NCBI GenBank assembly: GCA_035290045.1
Contig: DATDVH010000071.1
Location: 1-20,961 of the forward strand
Length of the DNA: 20,961 nt
Direction: 5' to 3'
Origin: DATDVH01 sp035290045
GTDB taxonomy: Bacteria; Patescibacteriota; Microgenomatia; UBA1406; HO2-37-13b
Shown here: one piece after another, positions 12,868 through 19,547 of the stretch
Layout: each line of letters begins with the position of its first letter
How positions within the stretch are numbered: the stretch's first letter is position 1
Program-made: the position numbers and the translations under genes
Notes under the pieces: generated by a model
Databases searched by the model: none
What the model saw: the letters and a program-made list of their open reading frames with translations, nothing else
Told to the model about the DNA's origin: nothing

Positions 12868-13692
12868 TCACTCTTTTCTCAATTCTTCTGCTGCTTGTTG
12901 AGGATCAACCGTATTTACTGAAAGACCAGTCCCAAGCTCAAAGCCTGCTCGATGGATGAAGCGAGGAATGATACGAAGGTACCAATTTTCTTTAGGATAG
13001 ATATAATAATTGTACGAAAAAGACATATGAGAAGGTGCGATTTTCTTATGCACACGTTGCAATTTTTTCAAAATACTTTGGAAGATTTCTGAAAGATCGG
13101 TGATATGTTCATCTAATATATCTCCAAAGACTGTTTTTTCAATACGAGGAGCAATCCATACTTCATAGGGCCATTGGGAAAAATCCGGGCAGTAGACATC
13201 AAAATATTTATTTGCAATTATTACATTTTGTATTGGTTCTTTTACGACGACGTCAAGATTAATTTGATTAGGGAGTACGACAATCTGCGAATGAGGGTGA
13301 TCAAGCGATGCTCCGGCATTTTCTCCATGGTTACAAAAGATAAGCACTTGACCACTTTTCTTATGAAGATTATATCGCAGGCGGTATGTTTTCAGGATAA
13401 GTTCAACGTGGTTTACATTGAGTTCTTCAATATCTTTATTTGATGACGGGGAGTGGATGATCACTTCGTGAATATCAGTGATTGGATATTTGTTTGGTAT
13501 GACGCGGACAGTCCAGCCTTTTTCATTTGCATGTCCTGTGCCATAACGCATGAGTTCAAGAGGAGTCTCTTTTTCATTACCTGGGCAAAATGGACATATA
13601 TTTTTATGTTTTCGCTGTGTTGGGCGATCCACACGAAGAGGTGATATAATGACCCAACGTTTGGTTGATATGTCAGGAACGTATTTGGACAC
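12868..13692 (-). CDS. galT: GalT-like nucleotidyl transferase (HIT superfamily)
   Basis: Galactose-1-phosphate uridylyltransferase exchanges UMP between UDP-glucose and galactose-1-phosphate through a uridylyl-histidine; relatives act on ADP-glucose. The 274-residue protein has the zinc site CPFCPGNE (Cys33, Cys36), a core NKYP motif (67-70), and the catalytic GASLDHPHSQIVVLP (127-141) with the His132-Pro-His134 pair. Canonical GalT has N-P-H-P-H-G-Q, here L-D-H-P-H-S-Q, and it is shorter than E. coli GalT (about 348 aa). Thus the donor nucleotide and sugar are uncertain. The start is a GTG; an AT-rich repeat lies directly upstream in the place of a ribosome site. It is divergent from pth. 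Confidence 0.85.
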   Translation of the reverse strand: MSKYVPDISTKRWVIISPLRVDRPTQRKHKNICPFCPGNEKETPLELMRYGTGHANEKGWTVRVIPNKYPITDIHEVIIHSPSSNKDIEELNVNHVELILKTYRLRYNLHKKSGQVLIFCNHGENAGASLDHPHSQIVVLPNQINLDVVVKEPIQNVIIANKYFDVYCPDFSQWPYEVWIAPRIEKTVFGDILDEHITDLSEIFQSILKKLQRVHKKIAPSHMSFSYNYYIYPKENWYLRIIPRFIHRAGFELGTGLSVNTVDPQQAAEELRKE

Positions 13693-13693
13693 A

Positions 13694-13727
13694 AAAATTA
13701 AAAGTTAAAAATGAAAAATTAAAAGTT
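13694..13727 (+). repeat. AT-rich dispersed repeat, copy 3 (intergenic)
   Basis: Directly abuts the GTG start of the galT-like gene. It is the most complete copy and reads AAAATTAAAAGTTAAAAATG for its first 20 bases. Confidence 0.75.
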
Positions 13728-13756
13728 ATATTGAAGTATAAAAAATAAAAAAGATA

Positions 13757-13787
13757 AAATCAATCCCGATTTAATTTAGATTGATTT
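13757..13787. repeat. 9-bp perfect hairpin
   Basis: AAATCAATC (13757-13765) and GATTGATTT (13779-13787) with a 13-nt loop. Role unknown; it lies upstream of both flanking genes. Confidence 0.55.
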
Positions 13788-13815
13788 ATATACCCATCGT
13801 AGTTCAGTTTGCAAA

Positions 13816-13835
13816 CCTGCCTGTCGGCAGACAGG
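13816..13835. repeat. GC-rich palindromic repeat
   Basis: CCTGCCTGTCGGCAGACAGG, with the stem CCTGTC-ggca-GACAGG at 13820-13835. A motif of this type is, from memory, common in Patescibacteria intergenic DNA. Confidence 0.65.
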
Positions 13836-13856
13836 GCAAAATGAACGTACTGAAAG

Positions 13857-13876
13857 TCCTGAGCAAAGCCGAAGGA
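13857..13876 (+). repeat. 20-bp dispersed repeat, intergenic copy
   Basis: TCCTGAGCAAAGCCGAAGGA, same family as 5276-5295 (minus) and 14061-14080 (plus). Confidence 0.75.
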
Positions 13877-13883
13877 CGAAAGG

Positions 13884-13938
13884 TTATACCGCTTACAGAT
13901 GAAGTAAATTGTTGCGATTTCATCTGAAAGCGGTATAA
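13884..13938. repeat. 20-bp inverted repeat around the pth promoter
   Basis: Left arm 13884-13903 begins TTATACCGCTT; right arm 13919-13938 ends AAGCGGTATAA. 19 of 20 positions pair and the loop is 15 nt. The right arm contains most of the -10 element and the loop carries part of the -35. Confidence 0.85.
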
Positions 13939-13939
13939 T
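13912..13939 (+). promoter_or_regulatory. pth promoter
   Basis: TTGCGA (13912-13917), 16-nt spacer, TATAAT (13934-13939). Only 6 nt separate TATAAT from the ATG, so the transcript probably starts at or next to the start codon. Confidence 0.65.
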
Positions 13940-13945
13940 ACAATA

Positions 13946-14512
13946 ATGAATTTAATTGTAGGATTAGGAAACAGGGGAGAAAAATATCTGCACAACCGTC
14001 ATAATGTGGGGTTTATGATGGTAGACTTTATTTTTAATCAAATTAAAAATGAAAAGATTGTCCCGAGCGAAGTTGAGGGATTAAAATATGATAAATATGC
14101 ACAGGCTGAAACAGGAATATATAAAATAAATAATGAAAAAGTTATTCTGATGAAACCAATGACGTTTATGAATCAGTCAGGAGATGCGGTCAGATCATGT
14201 GTTGCTCGGTATTCATCAGATCTCTCAGACGACGTATTCATCGTTCACGATGATCTTGACATCAGATTAGGTGAATACAAAATTCAAAAAGGAAAAGGAC
14301 CAAAACTACATAACGGTATTGCTTCTATAGAAAAAGCATTGGGCACATCAGATTTCTGGCGAGTGCGTATCGGTATTGACAATCGTCATAAAGATGTCCG
14401 TATTCAAGGAGAAATATATGTGCTACAGGATTTTTTATATGAGGAAAAAGAAGGGTTGCATGCAGTTTTCACTGATATATGTAATGCTCTCAAATATCCA
14501 AAAGCACTATAA
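13946..14512 (+). CDS. pth: Peptidyl-tRNA hydrolase
   Basis: Pth frees peptides from tRNAs that dropped off the ribosome, an essential recycling step. The 188-residue protein has LIVGLGNRGEKY (3-14), catalytic His19 in RHNVGF, Asn76 in MKPMTFMNQSG (69-79), and Asp102 in VHDDLD (100-105), close to the canonical HDELD. The usual GGGHGGHNGL loop is reduced to KGKGPKLHNGI (115-125), keeping Asn123 but losing its histidine. Residues 32-46 (QIKNEKIVPSEVEGL) are extra sequence in a variable loop after the His19 helix; the VPSEVEG part is translated from a 20-bp dispersed repeat. The gene has its own promoter and no leader, and stands alone, with a convergent hydrolase gene 54 nt downstream. Confidence 0.95.
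   Translation: MNLIVGLGNRGEKYLHNRHNVGFMMVDFIFNQIKNEKIVPSEVEGLKYDKYAQAETGIYKINNEKVILMKPMTFMNQSGDAVRSCVARYSSDLSDDVFIVHDDLDIRLGEYKIQKGKGPKLHNGIASIEKALGTSDFWRVRIGIDNRHKDVRIQGEIYVLQDFLYEEKEGLHAVFTDICNALKYPKAL
14061..14080 (+). repeat. 20-bp dispersed repeat, in-frame copy inside pth
   Basis: TCCCGAGCGAAGTTGAGGGA, read as VPSEVEG. Same family as 5276-5295 and 13857-13876. Confidence 0.8.
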
Positions 14513-14566
14513 AAATTTCAGTTGCCTTCCATAGATTTTCTTATGATTTGATTTTTGCGAATAGAA

Positions 14567-15712
14567 TTAGAAGTTTTTTTCATATTGTTTCAGAAGTGGG
14601 TCTGATCGTTGGAGTGTTGTCTTGGATGTTTCATCATTTTTGAGGTAGTAGTTGAGAAATGCAGTGCTGTAGGAGTTAATGACACGGGAAAATTCGCTTG
14701 ATTGTTGACATTCAGCGATTGATCCGTACGAAGCACATATCTGATTATAAAAACTTCCGTGCACGCCTCCTGAAAGTTTGAGGAAGAATTTCGCTCCTTG
14801 AGCATCATCATATACCTTTTTTCTCGGGGTACTATTGAGAAGATCTAGATCATCTTCATCATCTCCCTGCATTACCATAAGAGGAAGAGTGATGTGCGAA
14901 AGATTGTCCTGAAAAGGAAATACTCCTCCTGATAGGATTACAGCGGACTTGATGCGTTTATCGTAGTAGGTATTGTTTGGATGTGCGCCGATAAGACCAA
15001 GTATGGTTATACCTCCATAGGAATGACCGATGAGTCCGATAGCATTTTCATCAATGGTATTAAAAAGAGCATGTTTTTGAGTATTATTAAATTGAAGGAG
15101 AGCATCAATGATGCGTGAAGTGCCTGGTACGCGTTGGTTTGTTGAAAGTAAAGAAAGAATAGCTTCTGAATCGGCATTTTTCATAGTGCGCAGTTCTCTG
15201 AGAACTTCAAGCATGCGCGCTGATTTTTCTCTGCTATCGCTCCGGCAAATAGTCGCGTTGTCTAAAAAATCAGGCGCCGCGACCATATACCCTTGTCGTG
15301 CTATATACTCAGTGAGAAAAAGCGACTGAGTGCCGCACATGAGATCGCCATGCAAAAAGAGAATAAGAGGATAAGGAGAACTGCTTTTTTTCACAGGCGC
15401 ATCCTGCGCCACATTACTTGCTATAACACCATTTCGCAGTTTGTTTTTAACTGTGGTATAGGTGAAAGAAGAAGAAGAAGCATCAGTCGGGTACCATATA
15501 TTAGTAGTGATTTGATGAGATGTTCCTTTTTCATCAACGATAGAGACAGTATATATTCTGTATCCTACATTTGTTGACGGAGAAGTTGGGATTAGAGGAG
15601 ATGGCAATATGCTTTTTTTCAAAAAAGGAGTGCGTTGACGCAATGGCTTACTAAGGCGTGCCATTATAAGGATAAGAATTATTATGATAAGAAAAAAAAT
15701 GATTCTTTTCAT
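14567..15712 (-). CDS. Membrane-anchored alpha/beta hydrolase (dienelactone/PAF-acetylhydrolase-like)
   Basis: The 381-residue protein has an N-terminal membrane segment (3-18), a Pro/Ser linker, and an alpha/beta hydrolase domain that should lie outside the cytoplasm. Landmarks: strand and oxyanion region YPLILFLHGD (114-123), nucleophile elbow GHSYGG with Ser231, acid region MQGDDEDDLD (281-290), and His318 in SGGVHGSF. The wide spacing resembles PAF-acetylhydrolase-like and chlorophyllase-like esterases. The substrate is unknown; an ester on a glycan or lipid is possible given the neighbours. The start is ATG 15712 (MKRIIFF); the frame is open further to a TTG at 15733. It begins 21 nt after the stop of the GT4 gene upstream, so the two are likely one operon. 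Confidence 0.85.
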   Translation of the reverse strand: MKRIIFFLIIIILILIMARLSKPLRQRTPFLKKSILPSPLIPTSPSTNVGYRIYTVSIVDEKGTSHQITTNIWYPTDASSSSFTYTTVKNKLRNGVIASNVAQDAPVKKSSSPYPLILFLHGDLMCGTQSLFLTEYIARQGYMVAAPDFLDNATICRSDSREKSARMLEVLRELRTMKNADSEAILSLLSTNQRVPGTSRIIDALLQFNNTQKHALFNTIDENAIGLIGHSYGGITILGLIGAHPNNTYYDKRIKSAVILSGGVFPFQDNLSHITLPLMVMQGDDEDDLDLLNSTPRKKVYDDAQGAKFFLKLSGGVHGSFYNQICASYGSIAECQQSSEFSRVINSYSTAFLNYYLKNDETSKTTLQRSDPLLKQYEKNF

Positions 15713-15733
15713 ATATCTTATTAGGAAACTCAA

Positions 15734-16798
15734 TTATATCATATTGTCAAGGATTTTTTGGTATACATCTTCATAATTATTAGTCATGATTGCTTCTGTA
15801 AAATGCTTTTCAACGTGTAGTCTACAGGTTTTTCGGTCAATTGCATCTATTTTTCCAATCGCTTCAACCATCTCATCAACCGTATCAACTAAATATCCCG
15901 TTTCATTATTTTTTATAAGCTCAGGCGCCGCTCCGTTTTTGAAAGAAATGACCGGCGTTCCTGTTGCCATTGCCTCAACCATGACCAAACCAAATGGTTC
16001 ATTCCATTGGATAGGGTTTAAGAAAGCATACGCATTGCCATAAAGTTTGTTCTTCTTAACATCATCAACTTCACCGACAAAAATAACGCGATGATTATCA
16101 ATCAACGGTTTTACTTCTTTTTCCCAGTACTCAAAATTCGCGCCTTCCAGTTTGTCAATAGCTCCGGCGATTTTGATTGTCATTCCTGCTTTTTGTGCCG
16201 CCTGTATTGCTTCTCTCGTCCCTTTATCTGGATTGAATTTGCCAAGCCACAAAAGATAGTTTTGAGGGGAATGGTTTAAGGTAAAAGGAGTGAGATCAAT
16301 TCCGTTATATACTGTCGCAATCCAATTCATATTTTCTCCTCCTCGTCGTTGGGAGTTGGAGATTGAGATATAGTTCAAATCTTTATATTTTTGAAAAACT
16401 GCGTGTCGGTCATCTCTATTTTGCGCCACAGGATAGGGGAAATGAAGTGTAAAAACGACTTTGTGTTTTATCGGCACCGCAAGGGAAAGCGCAAGATAAT
16501 CGCTTGATTTATTCAGATGCATATGGATGATATCAAATTCTTTTTCCCGATCAAAGGCTTCAGTGATATTTAATAATGGATACATAATGTTTGTCCACGC
16601 GATATGATCGCGGAAAAGCGGACGAGGGTAGACAGATACTAGTTTCGCGTTTGTGTGAGAGGTGCCTACGGCAAAAAGTGTGACGTCATGTCCTTTTGTA
16701 ACGAGTCCTTCAGTAATGCTTGAGACGATTCGTTCAGTCCCGCCATAAAGAGGTGGAGGTATATTTTCCCAAAGCGGTGCGATTTGCACAATTTTCAT
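15734..16798 (-). CDS. Glycosyltransferase family 4 (GT-B fold), first paralog
   Basis: GT4 enzymes are retaining transferases using nucleotide sugars. The 354-residue protein has an N-terminal MKIVQIAPLWENIPPPLYGG (1-20), with the glycine-rich acceptor loop, and the C-terminal donor site EPFGLVMVEAMATGTPVISF (about 286-305) with the E-x7-E pattern. I start at ATG 16798, not the ORF's upstream ATG at 16870, because the paralog at 18339 begins MKIALISPPW at the same alignment point, and TATACT (16805-16810) lies 6 nt before it. The two paralogs flank a GT20 gene. It is cytoplasmic with no membrane segment and leads an operon with the hydrolase. Donor and acceptor are unknown. Confidence 0.92.
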   Translation of the reverse strand: MKIVQIAPLWENIPPPLYGGTERIVSSITEGLVTKGHDVTLFAVGTSHTNAKLVSVYPRPLFRDHIAWTNIMYPLLNITEAFDREKEFDIIHMHLNKSSDYLALSLAVPIKHKVVFTLHFPYPVAQNRDDRHAVFQKYKDLNYISISNSQRRGGENMNWIATVYNGIDLTPFTLNHSPQNYLLWLGKFNPDKGTREAIQAAQKAGMTIKIAGAIDKLEGANFEYWEKEVKPLIDNHRVIFVGEVDDVKKNKLYGNAYAFLNPIQWNEPFGLVMVEAMATGTPVISFKNGAAPELIKNNETGYLVDTVDEMVEAIGKIDAIDRKTCRLHVEKHFTEAIMTNNYEDVYQKILDNMI

Positions 16799-16804
16799 AT
16801 TTTT

Positions 16805-16810
16805 AGTATA
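16805..16810 (-). promoter_or_regulatory. -10 element of the first GT4 gene
   Basis: TATACT on the minus strand, 6 nt before ATG 16798. Same spacing as pth. Confidence 0.55.
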
Positions 16811-16850
16811 CGTTATTTTTTGAGAAAAAAGAAAGTGAAAATTTATTCTA

Positions 16851-16861
16851 TATGATACAAT
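16851..16861 (+). promoter_or_regulatory. -10 element of the GT20 gene
   Basis: TATGATACAAT holds TATGAT and TACAAT; the latter ends 14 nt before ATG 16876, so a leader of about 7 nt is expected. It sits back-to-back with the GT4 promoter in a 77-bp gap. Confidence 0.4.
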
Positions 16862-16863
16862 AA

Positions 16864-16882
16864 TATTCATATCATATGAATA
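16864..16882. repeat. 9-bp inverted repeat over the GT20 start codon
   Basis: TATTCATAT-c-ATATGAATA, perfect 9-bp arms with a 1-nt centre. The ATG is inside the right arm. Could be a protein-binding operator or simply AT-rich chance. Confidence 0.5.
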
Positions 16883-18333
16883 ATAAAACTGAGCTTGAAC
16901 AATACATCAAAAAAAATCTCAAAGACCGCGCGTTTATCATAACATCCAATAGAGAACCATTTCTCCATGTCAAGACTCCCGACGGAGTACGATTGATGCA
17001 ATCGGCAGGCGGTGCCCATACGCTTCTTGATTCAATTGCCAGAGTATGTCATGGGACGTATGTAGCACATGCTGGAGGCGATGGAGATGCGGAGACGGTT
17101 GATGCGCATGGCAGGATCAAAGTGCCGCCTGGCGAGGAATCCTACACGCTCAAGCGCGTTTTTTTATCAAAAAAAGAAGTGGATAAATATTATTATGGTT
17201 TTGCCAATCAGACGTTATGGCCTTTGTGTCATGCGGTATTTGTCAAACCGATCTTTGACCCTTCATGGTGGGACTATTATAAATCAGTGAATGAAAAATT
17301 TGCTCAGGCAATACTTGATGAAATAGGTGGTAAGAAAGCATTTGTCTGGGTGAATGATTATCATTTTGCACTTCTCCCTCAACTGCTTCGTGCATCAGGA
17401 AAAGACATACGGATCGGTACTTTCTGGCATATTCCTTGGCCTACTTATGAGATTTATCGGGTGAATCCTTGGAGAAAACAGATACTTGAAGGACTTTTAG
17501 GGAGCGATTTTTTATCTTTCCATCGGGGCTATCATGTTCAAAATTTTTTCCAATGCGTCCAACGCGAGATGGAAGCACAAAACGACAGTGAGCAATCATG
17601 GGTGATGTATCAAAATCATAAAACCCGTATTGAAGATTTAGCCGCAGGGATTGATTATCACGAGATTTTGACTGCAAAAAACAAAGATTTATCAGGGAGA
17701 GCGCTTATAAAAAAAGATTTTGGTATAGATATTCAATATATCGCTATTGGCGCTGATAGACTTGATTATACAAAGGGTTTGATTGAACGAATGAAGATGA
17801 TTGATCGGTTTTTGGACAAATATCCAGAATTTATTGGTAAGTTTGTCTATTTTGGTATCACTGCTCCTTCTCGTTCACATATCCCTGCATATCGCCATTA
17901 TGCAAAAGAATTCACTGATCTTATTGAAAAAGTAAACTGGAAATATTCAAAAAACGGATGGAAGCCACTGCATATCACCTTGAAAATAATTCCGCGAGAA
18001 AAAGTCATATCTTATTATCGGAGCGCTGATTGTTGTTTAGTTACACCTCTTGACGATGGTATGAATCTTGTCGCAAAAGAGTTCGTGTTATCATGCGATT
18101 CATCACGGGGCATGTTGGTGCTTTCACAGTTTGCCGGAGCTTCAAAGGATCTCCGATATGCGATACAAATCAACCCATATAATGTAGAGATGGGTGCCGA
18201 TGCGATATATCAGAGTTTAACTATGGAAAAGGAAGAAAAAAAACGTCGCAATATAAAAATGCGCGATGAACTGAAAGTGAGGAATATCTATCAATGGGGA
18301 ATCAATTTTATCAATAAAACACTTTTTGATTAA
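16876..18333 (+). CDS. GT20 glycosyltransferase, trehalose-6-phosphate-synthase-like
   Basis: GT20 enzymes move glucose from a nucleotide sugar to a sugar phosphate (OtsA makes trehalose-6-phosphate) or a related acceptor. The 485-residue protein is full length and keeps key positions: SNREP (Arg26), GGAH (45-48), FANQTLWPLCH (109-119), VNDYHF (159-164, Asp161), GTFWHIPWP (181-189, His185), GADRLDYTKGL (292-302, Arg295 and Lys300), and TPLDDGMNLVAKEFV (390-404). VNDYHF differs from the common VHDYHL, and the N-terminus lacks a typical extended OtsA loop. No phosphatase (OtsB) gene or domain is seen here, so another product, for instance a glycosyl-glycoside, is possible. The next GT4 starts 5 nt after its stop, so the two form an operon. 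Confidence 0.9.
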   Translation: MNNKTELEQYIKKNLKDRAFIITSNREPFLHVKTPDGVRLMQSAGGAHTLLDSIARVCHGTYVAHAGGDGDAETVDAHGRIKVPPGEESYTLKRVFLSKKEVDKYYYGFANQTLWPLCHAVFVKPIFDPSWWDYYKSVNEKFAQAILDEIGGKKAFVWVNDYHFALLPQLLRASGKDIRIGTFWHIPWPTYEIYRVNPWRKQILEGLLGSDFLSFHRGYHVQNFFQCVQREMEAQNDSEQSWVMYQNHKTRIEDLAAGIDYHEILTAKNKDLSGRALIKKDFGIDIQYIAIGADRLDYTKGLIERMKMIDRFLDKYPEFIGKFVYFGITAPSRSHIPAYRHYAKEFTDLIEKVNWKYSKNGWKPLHITLKIIPREKVISYYRSADCCLVTPLDDGMNLVAKEFVLSCDSSRGMLVLSQFAGASKDLRYAIQINPYNVEMGADAIYQSLTMEKEEKKRRNIKMRDELKVRNIYQWGINFINKTLFD

Positions 18334-18338
18334 AAGAT

Positions 18339-19466
18339 ATGAAAATCGCACTGATTTCACCACCATGGATTGCAGTTCCGCCTGTAGGATATGGCGGGAT
18401 TGAACGAGTTGTTTCAATTATCGCCGAGGGAATGGTACAAAAAGGACATGAAGTCACGCTTTTTGCCACAGGAGACTCGCATACTTCAGCATATCTTGAT
18501 TTCTATTATAAAAAAGCACGAGGCAATAATCTTCCGCTTAAATTCAATCCCTATAACATGTTGAATCATCTGTATCATTTTTTTAGCAGATCAAAGAAAA
18601 AATTTGATATTATTCATAATCATTCGGGACGATTAGCTCTTTTTTTCTCTCATTTTACCGAGACTCCTTTTTTATACACACTTCATGGATCATATATGAA
18701 AAACGATTCAGAAAGCATGTATGATATCGCTGATTCAGGAAGAGAAGTGCTCAAGCAATTTGCCCATATTCCTTACGTTTCAATTTCAAATAAACAGCGA
18801 GAAGGTTTGCCAGAATTAAATTATGCAGATACCGTTTATAACGGTATTATTCTTTCTGAATTTGATTTTGATGAAAAAGGAGGAGATAATCTACTGTGGT
18901 TTGGGCGTGTAACGCCGACAAAAGGTCTTGACAGCGAGATTGAAGTCGCACAACATACAGGAAAAAAGCTTCATGCGATTTATTTTCTTGATGAAGGAGA
19001 TGCTGATTATTTTAAGAAAGAAATAGAACCGTTATGCAATATTCCTTCATGCACACTTTCAACGGAAGTAAAAAATATTAAAGATAAGTCGGATTTTTTA
19101 CGCAGTGGAAAGGCGCTTCTTTTCCCCATTCATTGGGACGAACCGTTTGGGATCGTTATGGTTGAGGCTCTGGCATGCGGTACTCCTGTGATTGCGTATG
19201 CCAAAGGATCAGTGCCTGAGGTGATACGCGATGGAGAGACTGGATTTATCGTGAATGATGATGAAAAGAGGGGAGATTGGATCATAAAAAAGTCTGGAAT
19301 GGAAGGATTACGGGAAGCTGTTGAAAGAATGTATACAATGCCTGAAGAAAAATATAGGCTTATGAGGCGTGCTTGCAGACAGCACGCGGCGCGTCATTTT
19401 ACTATTGAGAAGATGGTGGATGAGTATGAGGAGGTCTATAGTCGGGTCATTCAAAATGGCACGTAA
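18339..19466 (+). CDS. Glycosyltransferase family 4, second paralog
   Basis: The 375-residue protein is a paralog of the GT4 at 15734-16798: both begin MKI-x-x-I-x-P-x-W, share YGGIERVVSIIAEGMVQKGH (19-38) and end in the donor motif EPFGIVMVEALACGTPVIAY (about 269-288). It begins 5 nt after the GT20 stop, so the two are co-transcribed and translation may be coupled. No membrane segment; cytoplasmic. The C-terminal part has a small insertion (DDEKRGDWIIKKSGM) not in the first paralog. Together with the GT20 it may extend or modify the same glycoside. Donor sugar unknown. Confidence 0.93.
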   Translation: MKIALISPPWIAVPPVGYGGIERVVSIIAEGMVQKGHEVTLFATGDSHTSAYLDFYYKKARGNNLPLKFNPYNMLNHLYHFFSRSKKKFDIIHNHSGRLALFFSHFTETPFLYTLHGSYMKNDSESMYDIADSGREVLKQFAHIPYVSISNKQREGLPELNYADTVYNGIILSEFDFDEKGGDNLLWFGRVTPTKGLDSEIEVAQHTGKKLHAIYFLDEGDADYFKKEIEPLCNIPSCTLSTEVKNIKDKSDFLRSGKALLFPIHWDEPFGIVMVEALACGTPVIAYAKGSVPEVIRDGETGFIVNDDEKRGDWIIKKSGMEGLREAVERMYTMPEEKYRLMRRACRQHAARHFTIEKMVDEYEEVYSRVIQNGT

Positions 19467-19496
19467 CTTTGTTACACCGAGATGTCGTATATATTC

Positions 19497-19509
19497 CACC
19501 TCTGAGGTG
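19497..19509. repeat. Perfect short palindrome between the GT4 and JAMM genes
   Basis: CACCTC-t-GAGGTG lies 38 nt before the JAMM gene ATG, flanked by two TATATTCC-like segments. It could be an operator or a short attenuator; no T-tract follows. Confidence 0.4.
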
Positions 19510-19547
19510 TTATATTCCCAACATCCAATAATCAGGATTAAAACTTT

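Larger units (their letters stand above)
13693..13945. other. Repeat-packed 253-bp intergenic region between galT-like and pth
   Basis: In order: the AT-rich repeat (13694-13727), a 9-bp hairpin (13757-13787), a GC palindrome (13816-13835), a 20-bp repeat of the family found in two genes (13857-13876), a 20-bp inverted repeat (13884-13938) and the pth promoter. No ORF is convincing. Confidence 0.8.

Noticed and set aside
16799..16870. N-terminal extension of the first GT4 to an ATG at 16870
   Set aside because: The paralog at 18339 aligns from MKI at 16798, and the TATACT promoter would be inside the extension.
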